Source: Collinsella sp. (GTDB lineage: Bacteria > Actinomycetota > Coriobacteriia > Coriobacteriales > Coriobacteriaceae). Taken from it: 50,022 nt of DNA. Positions 37,451 to 44,957 of this stretch are shown piece by piece. The notes below the pieces were generated by a model. It saw only the letters and a list, made by a program, of their open reading frames with translations. It ran no database searches and was not told where the DNA came from. Made by a program: the position numbers and the translations under genes. The stretch is from the NCBI GenBank assembly GCA_019419555.1, contig DXZR01000004.1:45658-95679 (forward strand). Reading direction: 5' to 3'. Position 1 is the first letter of the stretch; each line of letters begins with the position of its first letter.

Positions 37451-37495
37451 GTATCCTGAACCTTTCATTTCCGCCCCGTACGGGCACGAGTTGTT

Positions 37496-37525
37496 ACTTT
37501 ATCAGCTCCACGTAAGTGCTGTCAA
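37496..37525 (-). promoter_or_regulatory. Promoter of the rpmG operon
   Basis: TTGACA and TAAAGT with an 18-base spacer. The block GAGGTTTTCATTGACAGC (37518-37535) is nearly identical to the one at the tRNA-Tyr promoter. The rest of the 279-base tuf-rpmG gap holds only the tuf terminator. Confidence 0.7.
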
Positions 37526-37670
37526 TGAAAACCTCGAGTCAATTGGTTCTCGGTGGATCCATTCATATTTGGAACACATCAATGAAGCCATCGAGAGCTA
37601 ATCGACGGTGCATCCAGGACCATTATCGATCCTCTCGACACCAGCAACGGCTCAATATCCATTGCAGAAA

Positions 37671-37702
37671 AGAACCCGGCACCCATATAAGTGCCGGGTT
37701 CT
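37671..37702 (-). terminator. Rho-independent terminator of tuf
   Basis: AGAACCCGGCAC pairs with GTGCCGGGTTCT (12 bp) and is followed by TTTC on the minus strand, 28 bases after the tuf stop. Confidence 0.88.
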
Positions 37703-37729
37703 CTAAGTCAGCTATATCAAAGAGCTAAT

Positions 37730-38920
37730 TTACTCAATGATCGTGGAGACGATGCCCGAACCGACGGTGTGGCCACCCTCGCGGATAGCGAAGCGCAGGC
37801 CCTCCTCCATGGCGATCGGGTGGATGAGGTCGCCCTCGATGGTGATGTGGTCACCAGGCATAGCCATCTCGGTGCCCTCGGGGAGCTTGACCGTACCGGT
37901 AACGTCGGTGGTACGGAAGTAGAACTGAGGACGATAACCATCGAAGAACGGGGTGTGACGGCCGCCCTCCTCCTTGGTCAGAACGTAGATCTCGCCGGTG
38001 AACTTGGTGTGCGGGGTAACCGAACCGGGCTTGCAGAGAACCTGGCCGCGCTCGATGTCCTCACGCTTGATGCCGCGGAGCAGCAGACCGACGTTGTCGC
38101 CAGCCTCGCAGAAGTCCATGGACTTACGGAACATCTCGATACCGGTAACGACGGTGTTCTGGGTATCCTTGATGCCGACGATCTCGACGGGCTCGTTGAG
38201 CTTGAGCTCACCGCGCTCGACACGGCCAGTAGCAACGGTACCACGGCCGGAGATGGTCATAACGTCCTCAACGGCCATCAGGAACGGGAGGTCGTTGTTA
38301 CGAGCAGGCGTCGGGATGTACTCGTCGACGGCCTTCATGAGCTCGCGAATGGCGTCCATCCACTTGGCGTCGCCCTCGAGAGCGCCCAGAGCGGAGCCAC
38401 GGATGACGGGGATGTCGTCGCCGGGGAAATCGTACTCGGAGAGGAGCTCACGGGTCTCCATCTCGACGAGGTCGATGAGCTCGTCATCGTCGACCATGTC
38501 GCACTTGTTCAGGAAGACGACGATGTAGGGAACGCCGACCTGACGGGCGAGCAGGATGTGCTCGCGGGTCTGAGCCATGGGGCCGTCGGTAGCGGCGATG
38601 ACCAGGATAGCGCCGTCCATCTGAGCAGCACCGGTGATCATGTTCTTGACGTAGTCAGCGTGGCCCGGGCAGTCAACGTGAGCGTAGTGACGGGCAGCAG
38701 TCTCGTACTCGACGTGGGAGACGGAGATCGTAATGCCGCGCTCGCGCTCCTCGGGAGCCTTGTCGATGTTCTCGAACGCAGTGAAGTCAGCCTTGCAGCC
38801 CTCGGTCTCGGAGAGAACCTTGGTGATGGCAGCGGTCAGCGTGGTCTTGCCGTGGTCGACGTGACCAATGGTGCCGATGTTAACATGCGGCTTAGTGCGC
38901 TCAAACTTCTCTTTGGCCAT
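37730..38920 (-). CDS. tuf: Elongation factor Tu
   Basis: Delivers aminoacyl-tRNA to the ribosome. The 396 residues contain GHVDHGKT (19-26), the switch-II motif DCPGH, NKCD, and domains 2 and 3 complete to GSGIVSTIIE. The ATG has GGAGG five bases upstream. It lies behind three tRNA genes, as in the tRNA-tufB operons of other bacteria, and ends at a strong terminator before rpmG. Confidence 0.98.
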   Translation of the reverse strand: MAKEKFERTKPHVNIGTIGHVDHGKTTLTAAITKVLSETEGCKADFTAFENIDKAPEERERGITISVSHVEYETAARHYAHVDCPGHADYVKNMITGAAQMDGAILVIAATDGPMAQTREHILLARQVGVPYIVVFLNKCDMVDDDELIDLVEMETRELLSEYDFPGDDIPVIRGSALGALEGDAKWMDAIRELMKAVDEYIPTPARNNDLPFLMAVEDVMTISGRGTVATGRVERGELKLNEPVEIVGIKDTQNTVVTGIEMFRKSMDFCEAGDNVGLLLRGIKREDIERGQVLCKPGSVTPHTKFTGEIYVLTKEEGGRHTPFFDGYRPQFYFRTTDVTGTVKLPEGTEMAMPGDHITIEGDLIHPIAMEEGLRFAIREGGHTVGSGIVSTIIE

Positions 38921-39016
38921 AAAGCCCTCCTCTTAACAGGTCGTCCCCGGACGGGACTATGCCTTTATACCATAGTGGCCTCTCAACATACTATTGAGAA
39001 GCCACCGTGTTACCTA

Positions 39017-39093
39017 TGGTAGCGGTGACTGGATTCGAACCAGTGACGCCACGGGTATGAACCGTGTGCTCTAACCAACTGAGCTACACCGCC
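39017..39093 (-). tRNA. tRNA-Met (CAT anticodon, elongator type)
   Basis: A 77-nt cloverleaf. The acceptor GGCGGTG pairs with CACCGCT, the anticodon loop is TTCATAC, and CCA is encoded. The anticodon stem is CACGG/CCGTG, without the three G-C pairs of initiator tRNA, so it is an elongator Met tRNA; a lysidine-modified Ile tRNA is not excluded. Confidence 0.92.
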
Positions 39094-39096
39094 GGA

Positions 39097-39172
39097 TGGA
39101 GCCTGCAACCAGACTTGAACTGGTGACCTCTTCGTTACCAACGAAGTGCTCTACCGACTGAGCTATACAGGC
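39097..39172 (-). tRNA. tRNA-Thr (GGT anticodon)
   Basis: A 76-nt cloverleaf with acceptor GCCTGTA/TGCAGGC, anticodon stem CTTCG/CGAAG, loop TTGGTAA and encoded CCA. Only three bases separate it from tRNA-Met. Confidence 0.96.
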
Positions 39173-39182
39173 ACTTGACGGG

Positions 39183-39264
39183 TGGGAGCTATAGGATTCG
39201 AACCTATGTAGGCAGAGCCAACGGGTTTACAGCCCGTCCCCATTAACCACTCGGGCAAACTCCC
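39183..39264 (-). tRNA. tRNA-Tyr (GTA anticodon)
   Basis: An 82-nt tRNA with the long variable arm of class II, acceptor GGGAGTT/AGCTCCC and anticodon loop CTGTAAA. The CCA end is not encoded (ACCC follows), unlike the neighbouring tRNAs. It is the first gene of the tRNA-tuf operon. Confidence 0.96.
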
Positions 39265-39326
39265 AATCGTTCAAGTATCCGCAGGTCCTTTGGTCTTTTG
39301 GACCGCCGCCCCCGCGAACGAAGAAG

Positions 39327-39356
39327 ATAATACGATGCCACCTTGGGGGCTGTCAA
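39327..39356 (-). promoter_or_regulatory. Promoter of the tRNA-Tyr/tuf operon
   Basis: TTGACA and TATTAT with an 18-base spacer on the minus strand, 63 bases before tRNA-Tyr. The block GAGGTTTTCGTTGACAGC (39349-39366) is shared with the rpmG promoter at 17 of 18 positions. Confidence 0.75.
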
Positions 39357-39590
39357 CGAAAACCTCTAGATACACGGTGCCGGGCGTATCTATATAGCCG
39401 TGACCTGCGGTTTTATTGAGTTTGGATATGAAGGACAGTGGTTTTGGATACTGAGGTGACGTTTCCCAAGGTAACACTTTGCTGTAGTGGAGTACACCTT
39501 CAGTATCGAACTTCGATACCAGCTTATTTGCACCTATATATAGGTCGAGATCGGGGCTGCCCAGACAGAAGATTGCTCTTCCCAGGCAAA

Positions 39591-39737
39591 ATCGAGCGTG
39601 GATTTTCTTCCGTTTGAAATCGAGCGTGGATAATCTCCCCTTTGCCGTGCCATCGAATCCAAAGTGGCAGATTATCCACGCTCATTCACTAGGCGGAAGA
39701 TTTTCCACGCTCGTGTGTCCGATAATCCACGCTCGAT
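39591..39737. repeat. Five-copy cluster of GAGCGTGGATAATCT motif
   Basis: Two forward copies (39591-39608, 39619-39636) and three reverse copies (39670-39685, 39699-39713, 39721-39737) of ATCGAGCGTGGATAATCT or its TTTT variant. Starts are about 22-30 bases apart, except for the wider gap across the change of orientation. This is part of an 812-base stretch (39265-40076) with no gene; a 14-bp palindrome ACCTATATATAGGT (39532-39545) lies just before it. Confidence 0.8.
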
Positions 39738-39766
39738 GACGATGACCAACCTCGCCCCGGCCTATG

Positions 39767-39981
39767 TCTCGACCTGTAACAGTAAGAGGGTTATTCCTCC
39801 CCTATCTGTTACAGATCGAGATGTTTCGCAGAAACCCCCGCTTACGTCTCATTCTGTAACAGTAAGAACGGTTTTCAGCCTCTTCGTGTTACGGATCGAG
39901 ATGTTATCGGCCTTCCCTTGGCAATGTTTCGATCTGTAACTATAAGGAGGGTCTTCAGCCCACTCGTGTTACGGATCGAGA
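39767..39981 (+). repeat. Three-unit hairpin array with exact 80-bp period
   Basis: Units at 39767-39821, 39847-39901 and 39927-39981 each begin with a form of TCTCGATCTGTAACA and end with TGTTACGGATCGAGA, which pair as 15-base arms around about 25 nt. The units are 55 bases long with 25-base spacers. Between the arms, GTAAG and TTCAGCC are partly conserved. No credible reading frame is present. Confidence 0.8.
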
Positions 39982-40029
39982 CAAACCTGAAGCTTGGTTG
40001 GCGCCAAACACGCTGACTTATCGACATAA

Positions 40030-40067
40030 ATAGAAACGGGCCCTGTCCCACAAGGAAACAGAGCCCG
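40030..40067 (-). terminator. Terminator of tRNA-Thr (TGT)
   Basis: CGGGCTCTGTTTCC pairs with GGGACAGGGCCCG and is followed by TTTCTATTT on the minus strand, about ten bases after the tRNA. Confidence 0.85.
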
Positions 40068-40076
40068 AAACTCTCA

Positions 40077-40151
40077 TGGAGCCAGTGACAGGAATCGAAC
40101 CTGCAACCCACTGATTACAAATCAGTTGCGCTACCGTTGCGCCACACTGGC
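40077..40151 (-). tRNA. tRNA-Thr (TGT anticodon)
   Basis: A 75-nt cloverleaf with acceptor GCCAGTG/CACTGGC, anticodon stem ACTGA/TCAGT, loop TTTGTAA and encoded CCA. It has its own promoter and terminator. Confidence 0.96.
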
Positions 40152-40181
40152 ACACTTGGCGCTTTCACGCGAAGCGAGTTA

Positions 40182-40210
40182 AGAATAAAGGAATTGCGGA
40201 CGGGGCGCAA
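40182..40210 (-). promoter_or_regulatory. Promoter of tRNA-Thr (TGT)
   Basis: TTGCGC and TATTCT with a 17-base spacer on the minus strand, 30 bases before the tRNA. It lacks the upstream block of the tuf and rpmG promoters. Confidence 0.6.
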
Positions 40211-40304
40211 CAGGCCGCACGGCGTTATACAAATATGCAAAATCCAGCAACAACGCGTACCAGGCCCGTTCATTTCTGTCAGTGCGCCCTCAATCTTAAA
40301 ACCA

Positions 40305-40365
40305 TTCGCCAGAACGAATAGTTTTAATTACAATTGCTATATATAAAACTATTCGTTCTGGCGAA
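40305..40365. promoter_or_regulatory. Perfect 21-bp inverted repeat flanking the HTH-HipA promoter
   Basis: Arms 40305-40325 and 40345-40365 are perfect complements around a 19-base AT-rich spacer with a TATATA -10-like run. Each arm holds a dyad TTCG-N6-CGAA, so this looks like two operators over the promoter, probably for the N-terminal HTH of the following protein. Confidence 0.65.
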
Positions 40366-40375
40366 GGGTTTCGCG

Positions 40376-41716
40376 ATGCTTACTACCAAAGAAGCCGCCG
40401 AGCTGCTCGGCATCACTCCGCGCAGGGTGCAGGAGCTCATAAAAAACGGAGCACTTGAGGCCCGCAAGGCTTCTGGTGTATGGCTCATCGACAAAGACAG
40501 CGTCGACACGCGACTCCGCTCTGTGACCAAAACGGGGGGACGTCCCCGCCGCGGCCACGGTAAGAGCGAGATCGCGTTCACCCTCATGAACCGCACGTAC
40601 GAAGTCGCTCAGCTGGTCTACAGCACATCGCGAAAAGACTTTACCCACATCGGTGCCGACATCGATTACGCCCACGCCCCTATTGGAGTATTTGGCCCTA
40701 ATAGCCCCATATCGCTAGACTCCTTCCGCATCTGGTGGCGCGGCCGCGGTATCCCGCTCGCACGCATTGGGCTAGCCTCCCTGCTTGCAGAAGCCGCAGT
40801 CGATGTTCCCGATGAACTCGTCCAGCGAAATCTCGGCCTCTCCTTATCCGACCAGTATTGGATTAGGCCCCAAGGTTCCGGTCTCACCTGGGAGGATATC
40901 AACTTCTTCAATAACGCCTTTGATGACGTCTCGCTGTCCATTGCACCCTTTGCCCCAGAGGGAAAAGCGGCTGCCGCAAAGCCCGATAACACCTCGGACG
41001 GCAATCTTCAAAAGTACTGGACGTGCGAGGGCGAACGTCGAATTCTGCATAAGGCAGGAGCGCACCTGGACCAGGAACCTTATAACGAGCTGGTGGCGAC
41101 CGCGCTCCACCGTCGCATCCTAAACGCCTGCGATTATGTGCCTTACTCGCTCGAGGGCACGGGCACTTCCGCCCTGAGCACATGCGATGTCTTCTTAACT
41201 GATGAAGAAGAGTATGTCCCTGCGTTCTATGTAAACCAGCACGCAAACGCAGATGAACGGCTAACCGACTACGAGCGATATGTAGCAAACTGCGAGGAGC
41301 TCGGGGTGACAGGCGTCAAGGATGCCCTTGACCGCATGATCGTGTGCGACGACATCATCGCCAACTACGATCGTCATTGGCGCAACTTCGGCCTCGTGCG
41401 AAACGTCAACTCACTGGCCTGCAGACCAGCTCCCATCTTCGATTCGGGTTCATCGCTCTGGTGCAACATATCTCTAGAGGAGCTTAAGGCGGGAGGGCAC
41501 AGTTTTACCAGCGCACAATTTCATTCAAGCCCCGCCAAACAAATGTTGCTCGTCGAGGACATGGGCTGGTTTGACGGGGACAAACTCGAAGGTTTTGTCG
41601 ACGAGGCGATCGAGATTCTGTCTAAAAACGATGCCCTAGCAGCGAGACTGCCTTATCTAAAAGAGGCGCTAACGTGGCGCCTCGAAAGAATGATCAACAT
41701 CGCTGAATGGAGTTAG
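40376..41716 (+). CDS. HTH-HipA fusion: DNA-binding domain joined to HipA-like kinase domain
   Basis: A 446-residue protein. Residues 1-48 form an excisionase/MerR-like helix-turn-helix (LTTKEAAELLGITPRRVQEL then VWLIDKDSVD). The rest resembles HipA-type kinases: a DGNLQKYW segment, a likely phosphate-binding lysine in RRILHKAG (about 226), the catalytic NYDRHWRNF (Asp 332, His 334, Asn 337) and a DxG-like metal motif FDSGSSL (Asp 356). HipA kinases phosphorylate translation components; the target here is unknown. Toxin-like and antitoxin-like parts seem to be in one chain. The ATG has GAAGGG seven bases upstream. It stands alone with a long inverted-repeat operator. Confidence 0.75.
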   Translation: MLTTKEAAELLGITPRRVQELIKNGALEARKASGVWLIDKDSVDTRLRSVTKTGGRPRRGHGKSEIAFTLMNRTYEVAQLVYSTSRKDFTHIGADIDYAHAPIGVFGPNSPISLDSFRIWWRGRGIPLARIGLASLLAEAAVDVPDELVQRNLGLSLSDQYWIRPQGSGLTWEDINFFNNAFDDVSLSIAPFAPEGKAAAAKPDNTSDGNLQKYWTCEGERRILHKAGAHLDQEPYNELVATALHRRILNACDYVPYSLEGTGTSALSTCDVFLTDEEEYVPAFYVNQHANADERLTDYERYVANCEELGVTGVKDALDRMIVCDDIIANYDRHWRNFGLVRNVNSLACRPAPIFDSGSSLWCNISLEELKAGGHSFTSAQFHSSPAKQMLLVEDMGWFDGDKLEGFVDEAIEILSKNDALAARLPYLKEALTWRLERMINIAEWS

Positions 41717-41742
41717 CGAGGCAGCATTGCCCGTCAGCTCCC

Positions 41743-42420
41743 CTATCTCCCACGCAACGCCTTGAGCTTGGCCAGGGCCTCGGGGCTCAGGCGGCTGCCC
41801 AGGGTCATCTTGATCTGCGGAGCTTCCTCTGCCTCGTGAACGTCGTTATCGATCTGTTTGATCTCGTCCACCAGCATACGGCTCGAGATGCGCGTAACGC
41901 CCTTGCCCATGACGACGGCCTGGATCGTGCCGTCACTCGATACCACGGAGCACGCGCGGCCTTCCTCGCGTGCCTCGATACAGAGCTTCTGCACCACGGT
42001 ATCGGCAGAGACGCCCGTCGGCGAAAACTCGATGCGCACGCCACGGGCCGGCAGATTGGGGCGCTCGCTGGAGATATTGCCCGCGCCGTCAAACACGATT
42101 ACGGCCTCGTAGCGGCCTTGGGCAAACGCGGCAACGTCGTTGATGAGGGCAGTGCGCGCCATATCGTGAACGTCGCTGGAATACGGATCGTCGGAATGGT
42201 CGTACACGAGCTTTTCGTAGCGCGGCGTGCAGTGGATCACGTTGTAACCGTCGACCACCAGCAGCTCGGGCTTGTTGGAGTGCACCGTCGAGACTGGGTC
42301 GGCGATAGCCTGCGCAAACGCATTGCCGCCCACGCCATAGGTCGCAGCCGAAACAATCGGCTTGGCCGAGCCCTCGCCAAAGCGCTTGGCCTTGGACTTG
42401 GCGCGGTTCTTCTTGGACAT
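41743..42420 (-). CDS. yacP: NYN-domain endoribonuclease, YacP/Rae1 family
   Basis: A 225-residue RNase-fold protein; the B. subtilis relative Rae1 cleaves mRNA in the ribosomal A site. A basic N-terminal tail (MSKKNRAKSKAKRF) is followed by the NYN core: LLVVDGYNVIHC (the first acidic site), AVIVFDGAG, SADTVVQKL and VVSSDGTIQ. Its start is four bases past the rlmB stop, with the ribosome site inside rlmB. It is last in the disA-to-yacP cluster, as in many Gram-positive genomes. Confidence 0.88.
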   Translation of the reverse strand: MSKKNRAKSKAKRFGEGSAKPIVSAATYGVGGNAFAQAIADPVSTVHSNKPELLVVDGYNVIHCTPRYEKLVYDHSDDPYSSDVHDMARTALINDVAAFAQGRYEAVIVFDGAGNISSERPNLPARGVRIEFSPTGVSADTVVQKLCIEAREEGRACSVVSSDGTIQAVVMGKGVTRISSRMLVDEIKQIDNDVHEAEEAPQIKMTLGSRLSPEALAKLKALRGR

Positions 42421-42423
42421 GCG

Positions 42424-43344
42424 CTACTCCTCCCCCATGAGCTCGCCGGCATTGCGGCGCAGCCACTCAAAGCACAGCGCCGTTGTCGCCTGGGCAACAT
42501 TGAGGCTCTCGGTCATGCCGCGCTGGGGAAGCTTGGTCAAAAAGTCGCATTTCTCAAGCACCAGGCGCGAGATGCCGTCGCCCTCGGAGCCCATGACGAG
42601 CGCCACGCGGCCCTCGAAGGGAGCATCCCAGCAGCTGCCCTCGGCGTGCTCGGAGGCACCGCCCACCCAAAAGCCAGCGGCCTTGAGGTCATCGAGCGCA
42701 CGGGCGATATTGGGAACCTGTGCGATAGGCAGGTGCATGACAGCACCGGCAGAAGTCTTGTAGCTGCCAACGGTCACGCCGGCGGCGCGCTTGTTGGCAA
42801 TGATGACGCCCGCCGCGCCCACGACCTCGGCAGAGCGCACAATGGCACCAAAGTTACCGTCGTCGGTCACATGATCGAGCACGACGACGAGCGCCGGTCC
42901 GTCACCCGCGCGGCCGAGGATGTCGGCGACGTCGGCATAGGGGAAGTTGCCAACCTCGAGCGCAATACCCTGGTGAGCGCCATGGCTCGACAGCGCATCG
43001 AGCTGCGCGCGCGGCACATACTTAATGCGGACGCCCGCGGCATTGAGGTCATCGATCAGGCGCGACAAGGCGGCATCGCGCTCCCCGCCCTCGGCAATGA
43101 GCGCACACTTGATGGGAAAACCAGTGCGTAGCGCCTCGGCGGCAGCACGGCGACCTTCGATAAACTCGCCCTTGGGAGCCTGAACGTTGTCGCGGTTGCG
43201 ATCTCGCTGCGGACGTGCAGCCTGGGCTTGGGAGCGCTCGCGCTGGCCCTTGGGAGCGGCAGCGCGGTCGTTGCGGCGAATCGGACGCGAGCCAGAAGCA
43301 GCCTGCTTGCCTCCACGCGGTGCACGCTTGCGATTGTCGGCCAT
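42424..43344 (-). CDS. rlmB: 23S rRNA (guanosine-2'-O-)-methyltransferase, SpoU family
   Basis: Methylates a ribose in 23S rRNA. The 306 residues begin with a basic low-complexity extension (about 1-58), then a substrate-binding domain (EFIEGRRAAAEAL) and the knotted SPOUT domain with DHVTDDGNFGAIVRS, VMGSEGDGI and LPQRGMTESLNVAQATT. AAGGAGG precedes the ATG by seven bases. The gene is 143 bases after cysS, with a family B element between. Confidence 0.92.
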   Translation of the reverse strand: MADNRKRAPRGGKQAASGSRPIRRNDRAAAPKGQRERSQAQAARPQRDRNRDNVQAPKGEFIEGRRAAAEALRTGFPIKCALIAEGGERDAALSRLIDDLNAAGVRIKYVPRAQLDALSSHGAHQGIALEVGNFPYADVADILGRAGDGPALVVVLDHVTDDGNFGAIVRSAEVVGAAGVIIANKRAAGVTVGSYKTSAGAVMHLPIAQVPNIARALDDLKAAGFWVGGASEHAEGSCWDAPFEGRVALVMGSEGDGISRLVLEKCDFLTKLPQRGMTESLNVAQATTALCFEWLRRNAGELMGEE

Positions 43345-43378
43345 AAAACGGCCTCCTTAAAAAGATAACGAACAAGAA

Positions 43379-43481
43379 TCGACCGTCCGAGCCACGGCAC
43401 CTTGCCTTTCAATCGTCGGGCATGACCACCAGGTCTATGCCCTCCTCTTTCAAGGCAATCTGCCGCACCTCGAACGGTCGA
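43379..43481 (-). repeat. Family B nested-hairpin element, copy B3
   Basis: Nested stems on the minus strand: TCGACCGTTCGAG/CTCGGACGGTCGA (one mismatch), CGGCA/TGCCG, TTGCCTT/AAGGCAA and GGGCATAGACC/GGTCATGCCC (loop TGGT). The left inner loop is GAAAGAGGAG and the right inner loop is GACGATTGA. It starts six bases after the cysS stop and could be part of the cysS-rlmB transcript. Confidence 0.75.
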
Positions 43482-43487
43482 CAAATA

Positions 43488-44954
43488 CTAGAGACTCTTA
43501 ATACGAGTGCCGGCGGCGGTATCCTCGATCGTCAGCCCGAGGTCCTTGAGCTGGTCGCGGATGGCGTCGGCCAGATCCCAGTTCTTGGCGGCACGGGCCT
43601 CGGCACGGGCCTCGAGAATCTTGGCAGCGGCCTCGTCCACGTCGTCGCCCGTGTAGGCAACCAAACCGGCGGCAACGCCCAGCAGGCCCAGCGGCAACTC
43701 GACCTTGGGCTCGGGAAGCTCAACGCCAAACGTATCGAGCAGCTCGGCCAGCGTATCGGCGGCAGCCAGGACTGCGGCCTTGTCGGCAGCATCGCCCGCC
43801 TGCTCCAGGTACTGGTTGCACTCGGTCACAAAGCCAAAGACAGCACCCATGGCACCGGCGGTGTTAAAGTCGTCGTCCATGCACTCCTTAAAGGTGGCAC
43901 GGGTCTCGGCGGCCTTGGCGGCAAACGCCTCGGATGCTGCCTCATCGGCATCGGCCGTCGCATGGTTCGCGGCCCAGCGCAGGTTCTCGACCGTACCGGC
44001 GATACGCGTGAGCGAGTTCTCGGCACCCTCCAGGCGCTCCCAAGAAAAGTCGAGCGGCGAGCGATAGCTCGTCTGCAGCATCAGCAGGCGCAGGGCGGCA
44101 GCGGAGTGCTGCTCGAGGACCTCGGCCAGCGTAAAGAAGTTGCCGAGCGACTTGGACATCTTCTCGCCGTCTACCAGCAGCATGCCCGTGTGCATCCAGG
44201 TGTTGGAGAAGCCCTGGTGCCAGGCGCAGGTGGCCTGAGCGCACTCGTTCTCGTGATGCGGGAAGGCAAGGTCGGAGCCGCCGCCGTGGATGTCGATCGG
44301 AGTGCCCAGGTAGCGATGCACCATGGCGGCGCACTCGGTGTGCCAACCGGGACGGCCCTCGCCCCAGGGGCTCGGCCAGCTGGGCTCGCCGGGCTTGGCG
44401 GCCTTCCACAGGGCAAAGTCGAGCGGGTCGTTCTTGTCCTCGTTCTCCTCAATGCGTGCGCCAACCATAAGGTCGTCGATGTTGCGGCCCGAGACCTGAC
44501 CATAGTTGGGATCGCTGCGCACGGCAAAGTACACATCGCCGTTATCGGCTGCGTAAGCGTGGCCCTGCTCGATAAGCGTCTTGATCATGGCGATCATGGG
44601 GCCGATCTCCTTGGTGGCGCGGGGGCGCACATCGGGATCGAGCACGTTGGCGGCGCGCATGACGCCGATGAACTTGTCGGAGAACTCCGTCGCGACCTCG
44701 GCGGCCGTACGGCCCTGCTCGTTGGCGCGCTTGATGATCTTGTCGTCGACATCGGTGAGGTTCTGGGCGAACGTGACCTCGTAGCCGCTCGCGATGAGCC
44801 AGCGGCGAATCACGTCAAAGCTGATGAACGTGCGGGCGTTGCCGATGTGGATGTTGTCGTAGACCGTGGGGCCGCACACGTACATGCGGACCTTGCCGGA
44901 CTCGATGGGCTGGAACTCTTCCTTTTTATGGGTAGCGCTGTTGTAGATACGCAT
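43488..44954 (-). CDS. cysS: Cysteinyl-tRNA synthetase
   Basis: Charges tRNA-Cys. The 488-residue class I enzyme has the zinc/substrate Cys 27 (VCGPTVYDN), HIGN (36-39) in place of HIGH, and GEKMSKSLGNF. The C-terminal DALR and tRNA-binding helices are complete. It follows ispF by three bases. AsnS is also in this window. Confidence 0.97.
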   Translation of the reverse strand: MRIYNSATHKKEEFQPIESGKVRMYVCGPTVYDNIHIGNARTFISFDVIRRWLIASGYEVTFAQNLTDVDDKIIKRANEQGRTAAEVATEFSDKFIGVMRAANVLDPDVRPRATKEIGPMIAMIKTLIEQGHAYAADNGDVYFAVRSDPNYGQVSGRNIDDLMVGARIEENEDKNDPLDFALWKAAKPGEPSWPSPWGEGRPGWHTECAAMVHRYLGTPIDIHGGGSDLAFPHHENECAQATCAWHQGFSNTWMHTGMLLVDGEKMSKSLGNFFTLAEVLEQHSAAALRLLMLQTSYRSPLDFSWERLEGAENSLTRIAGTVENLRWAANHATADADEAASEAFAAKAAETRATFKECMDDDFNTAGAMGAVFGFVTECNQYLEQAGDAADKAAVLAAADTLAELLDTFGVELPEPKVELPLGLLGVAAGLVAYTGDDVDEAAAKILEARAEARAAKNWDLADAIRDQLKDLGLTIEDTAAGTRIKSL

Positions 44955-44957
44955 TCG

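Noticed and set aside
37451..37729. An additional small gene between tuf and rpmG
   Set aside because: Short frames exist but none has a ribosome site; the region is explained by the tuf terminator and the rpmG promoter.
39664..39939. A 91-codon open frame in the repeat region
   Set aside because: It runs through the motif cluster and the 80-bp array, has no ribosome site and repeats its own sequence because of the array.
39767..39981. CRISPR array
   Set aside because: Only three units, with diverged interiors, palindromic arms and no cas genes; the conserved part is not a uniform 23-40 bp direct repeat with unique spacers.
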